From JBLHKE01 sp047619485 (GTDB lineage Bacteria > Verrucomicrobiota > Verrucomicrobiia > Verrucomicrobiales > DEV007): a DNA stretch of 7,187 bases. Position 1 is the first letter of the stretch. Each line of letters opens with the position of its first letter. Where the stretch lies: positions 1 to 7,187 of the forward strand of contig JBLHKE010000398.1 in the NCBI GenBank assembly GCA_047619485.1, read 5' to 3'. A program made the translations under genes and the position numbers. Under the pieces are notes generated by a model. The model did no database searches and was not told the DNA's origin. It saw only the letters and a program-made list of their open reading frames with translations. Positions 6,234 through 7,187 of the stretch are shown in pieces.

Positions 6234-7187
6234 CTAACGCAAAATCTCAGTGACTACCCGGCGGTGCTCGACACCGGTAAGGCGGGAGTCGAGCCCCTGA
6301 TGGCGGTAGGTGAACCGCTCATGATCGATACCGAGATTGTTTAGTACCGTGGCGTTGAAATCATTAATATGAACCGGATCTTTAACGATGTTGTAGGCAA
6401 AGTCGTCGGTCTCTCCATAGTCGACTCCCGGTTTGAATCCACCGCCGGCAACCCAGGTGCTGAAGCAGCGCCCGTGGTGATCCCGGCCGTGATTGTCTTT
6501 GGTTAGTTTGCCTTGACTGTAGATGGTGCGGCCGAATTCGCCGCCGAAGATGACGACCGTGTCATCCAGTAGGCCACGCTGTTCAAGATCCTTTACCAAA
6601 GCGGCAGCAGGTTGATCGACGGATTTACAATTGTGTGCCAGATCCTTTGGCAGATCGCCGTGCTGGTCCCAGCCTCGATGAAAGAGTTGAACAAACCGGA
6701 CGCCGCTCTCGGCCATCCGGCGGGCTAGAATACAGTTAGCGGCGAATGAGCCTTTGTCTCTCGATTCGGGCCCATAGAGGTCGTGGATGTGATCCGGTTC
6801 CTCTTTGGTGTCCATTAGGTCGGGGACCGATGCCTGCATGCGGAATGCCATTTCGTATTGGGAAATTCGGGCCTGAATTTCCGGATCGCCCACGCGTTGA
6901 AATCTCTGCTGATTCAGACTGCCAAGGCCGTCGAGCATATTGCGGCGCAGGTTGCGATCGATTCCCTTCGGATCGTTCAGGTAGAGAACGGGTTCGTTAC
7001 CGCTGCGGAACTGAACGCCTTGATGCTGGGATGGTAGAAACCCGCTACCCCACAATCTCGCATAGAGCGCCTGTCCCGGTTTTTTACCGACCGAAATCAT
7101 TACCACATAACTGGGGAGGTCATTGCTAAGGGATCCCAGGCCGTAGGACATCCACGCGCCCATGCTGGGGTGACCAAATTGTTGAGT
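6234..7187 (-). CDS. DUF1501 family protein, C-terminal part (start beyond the right edge)
   Basis: The frame enters from the right edge (T-Q-Q-F-G-H-P-S-M-G-A-W), so the visible 317 residues are a fragment. An internal ATG at 7163 is not the true start, and family members are usually around 450-490 residues. DUF1501 proteins have an alkaline-phosphatase/sulfatase-like fold. Diagnostic pieces are S-G-V-R-F-V-Q-L-F-H-R-G-W-D-Q-H, the V-I-F-G-G-E-F-G-R-T motif (G-G-E-F-G-R-T at 6545-6525), the His-rich D-N-H-G-R-D-H-H-G-R (6497-6468), and the closing block with I-N-D-F-N-A-T-V-L, F-T-Y-R-H-Q-G and D-S-R-L-T-G. The biochemical activity is not established. In PVC bacteria such genes usually directly follow a DUF1549/DUF1553 cytochrome-type gene, which would lie off the right edge. 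The end of the protein looks complete (R-R-V-V-T-E-I-L-R then TAG). No terminator hairpin is visible after it. Confidence 0.95.
   Translation of the reverse strand, partial: TQQFGHPSMGAWMSYGLGSLSNDLPSYVVMISVGKKPGQALYARLWGSGFLPSQHQGVQFRSGNEPVLYLNDPKGIDRNLRRNMLDGLGSLNQQRFQRVGDPEIQARISQYEMAFRMQASVPDLMDTKEEPDHIHDLYGPESRDKGSFAANCILARRMAESGVRFVQLFHRGWDQHGDLPKDLAHNCKSVDQPAAALVKDLEQRGLLDDTVVIFGGEFGRTIYSQGKLTKDNHGRDHHGRCFSTWVAGGGFKPGVDYGETDDFAYNIVKDPVHINDFNATVLNNLGIDHERFTYRHQGLDSRLTGVEHRRVVTEILR

Overview
The window reads as a piece of a PVC-superphylum genome (Planctomycetota or Verrucomicrobiota; I cannot decide between them). The basis is the gene set: a DUF1501 protein, S1-type sulfatases, and a giant secreted protein that joins a propeller-type 'membrane-bound dehydrogenase' domain, HEAT-like repeats and a C-terminal CxxCH haem domain. 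That last architecture is described almost only from Pirellula/Verrucomicrobium-type bacteria. Every credible gene lies on the minus strand, so transcription runs from the right edge to the left edge.

Layout in transcription order. (1) 7187-6234: the C-terminal 317 residues of a DUF1501 protein whose start lies beyond the right edge. (2) 6233-5720: about 514 bases, AT-richer than the genes, with no recognised gene. It holds two weak small-ORF candidates, one of which overlaps the start of the next gene in an ATGA. (3) 5719-4247: a complete 490-residue secreted sulfatase with an intact C-S-P-T-R formylglycine motif but several unusual active-site flanks. (4) 4221-1105: a 1038-residue secreted dehydrogenase/HEAT/cytochrome c protein, starting 25 bases after the sulfatase. 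(5) About 1100-927: a short stretch in another frame that resembles the C-terminal tail of a sulfatase. (6) 897-85: the intact C-terminal half of a second sulfatase that lacks the whole N-terminal catalytic half but has a good ribosome binding site. (7) 84-1: nothing identifiable.

Working together (inference): the sulfatase and the dehydrogenase/cytochrome are very probably co-transcribed and both exported. A sensible model is outer-compartment breakdown of a sulfated glycan or other sulfate ester: the sulfatase removes sulfate, and the propeller domain oxidises a sugar or alcohol and passes electrons to its own haem domain. The DUF1501 protein belongs to the same alkaline phosphatase/sulfatase-like fold class and normally pairs with a DUF1549/DUF1553 cytochrome protein, which I would expect just beyond the right edge. 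The left end looks like a sulfatase graveyard or recombination site: two partial sulfatase 3' ends in series behind the dehydrogenase.

I found no RNA gene, CRISPR array, insertion sequence or clear terminator. I see no convincing new defence or mobile system. The oddities worth a second look are the truncated but translatable sulfatase half, the tail remnant beside it, the ATGA-coupled small ORF, and the altered active-site signature of the full sulfatase.
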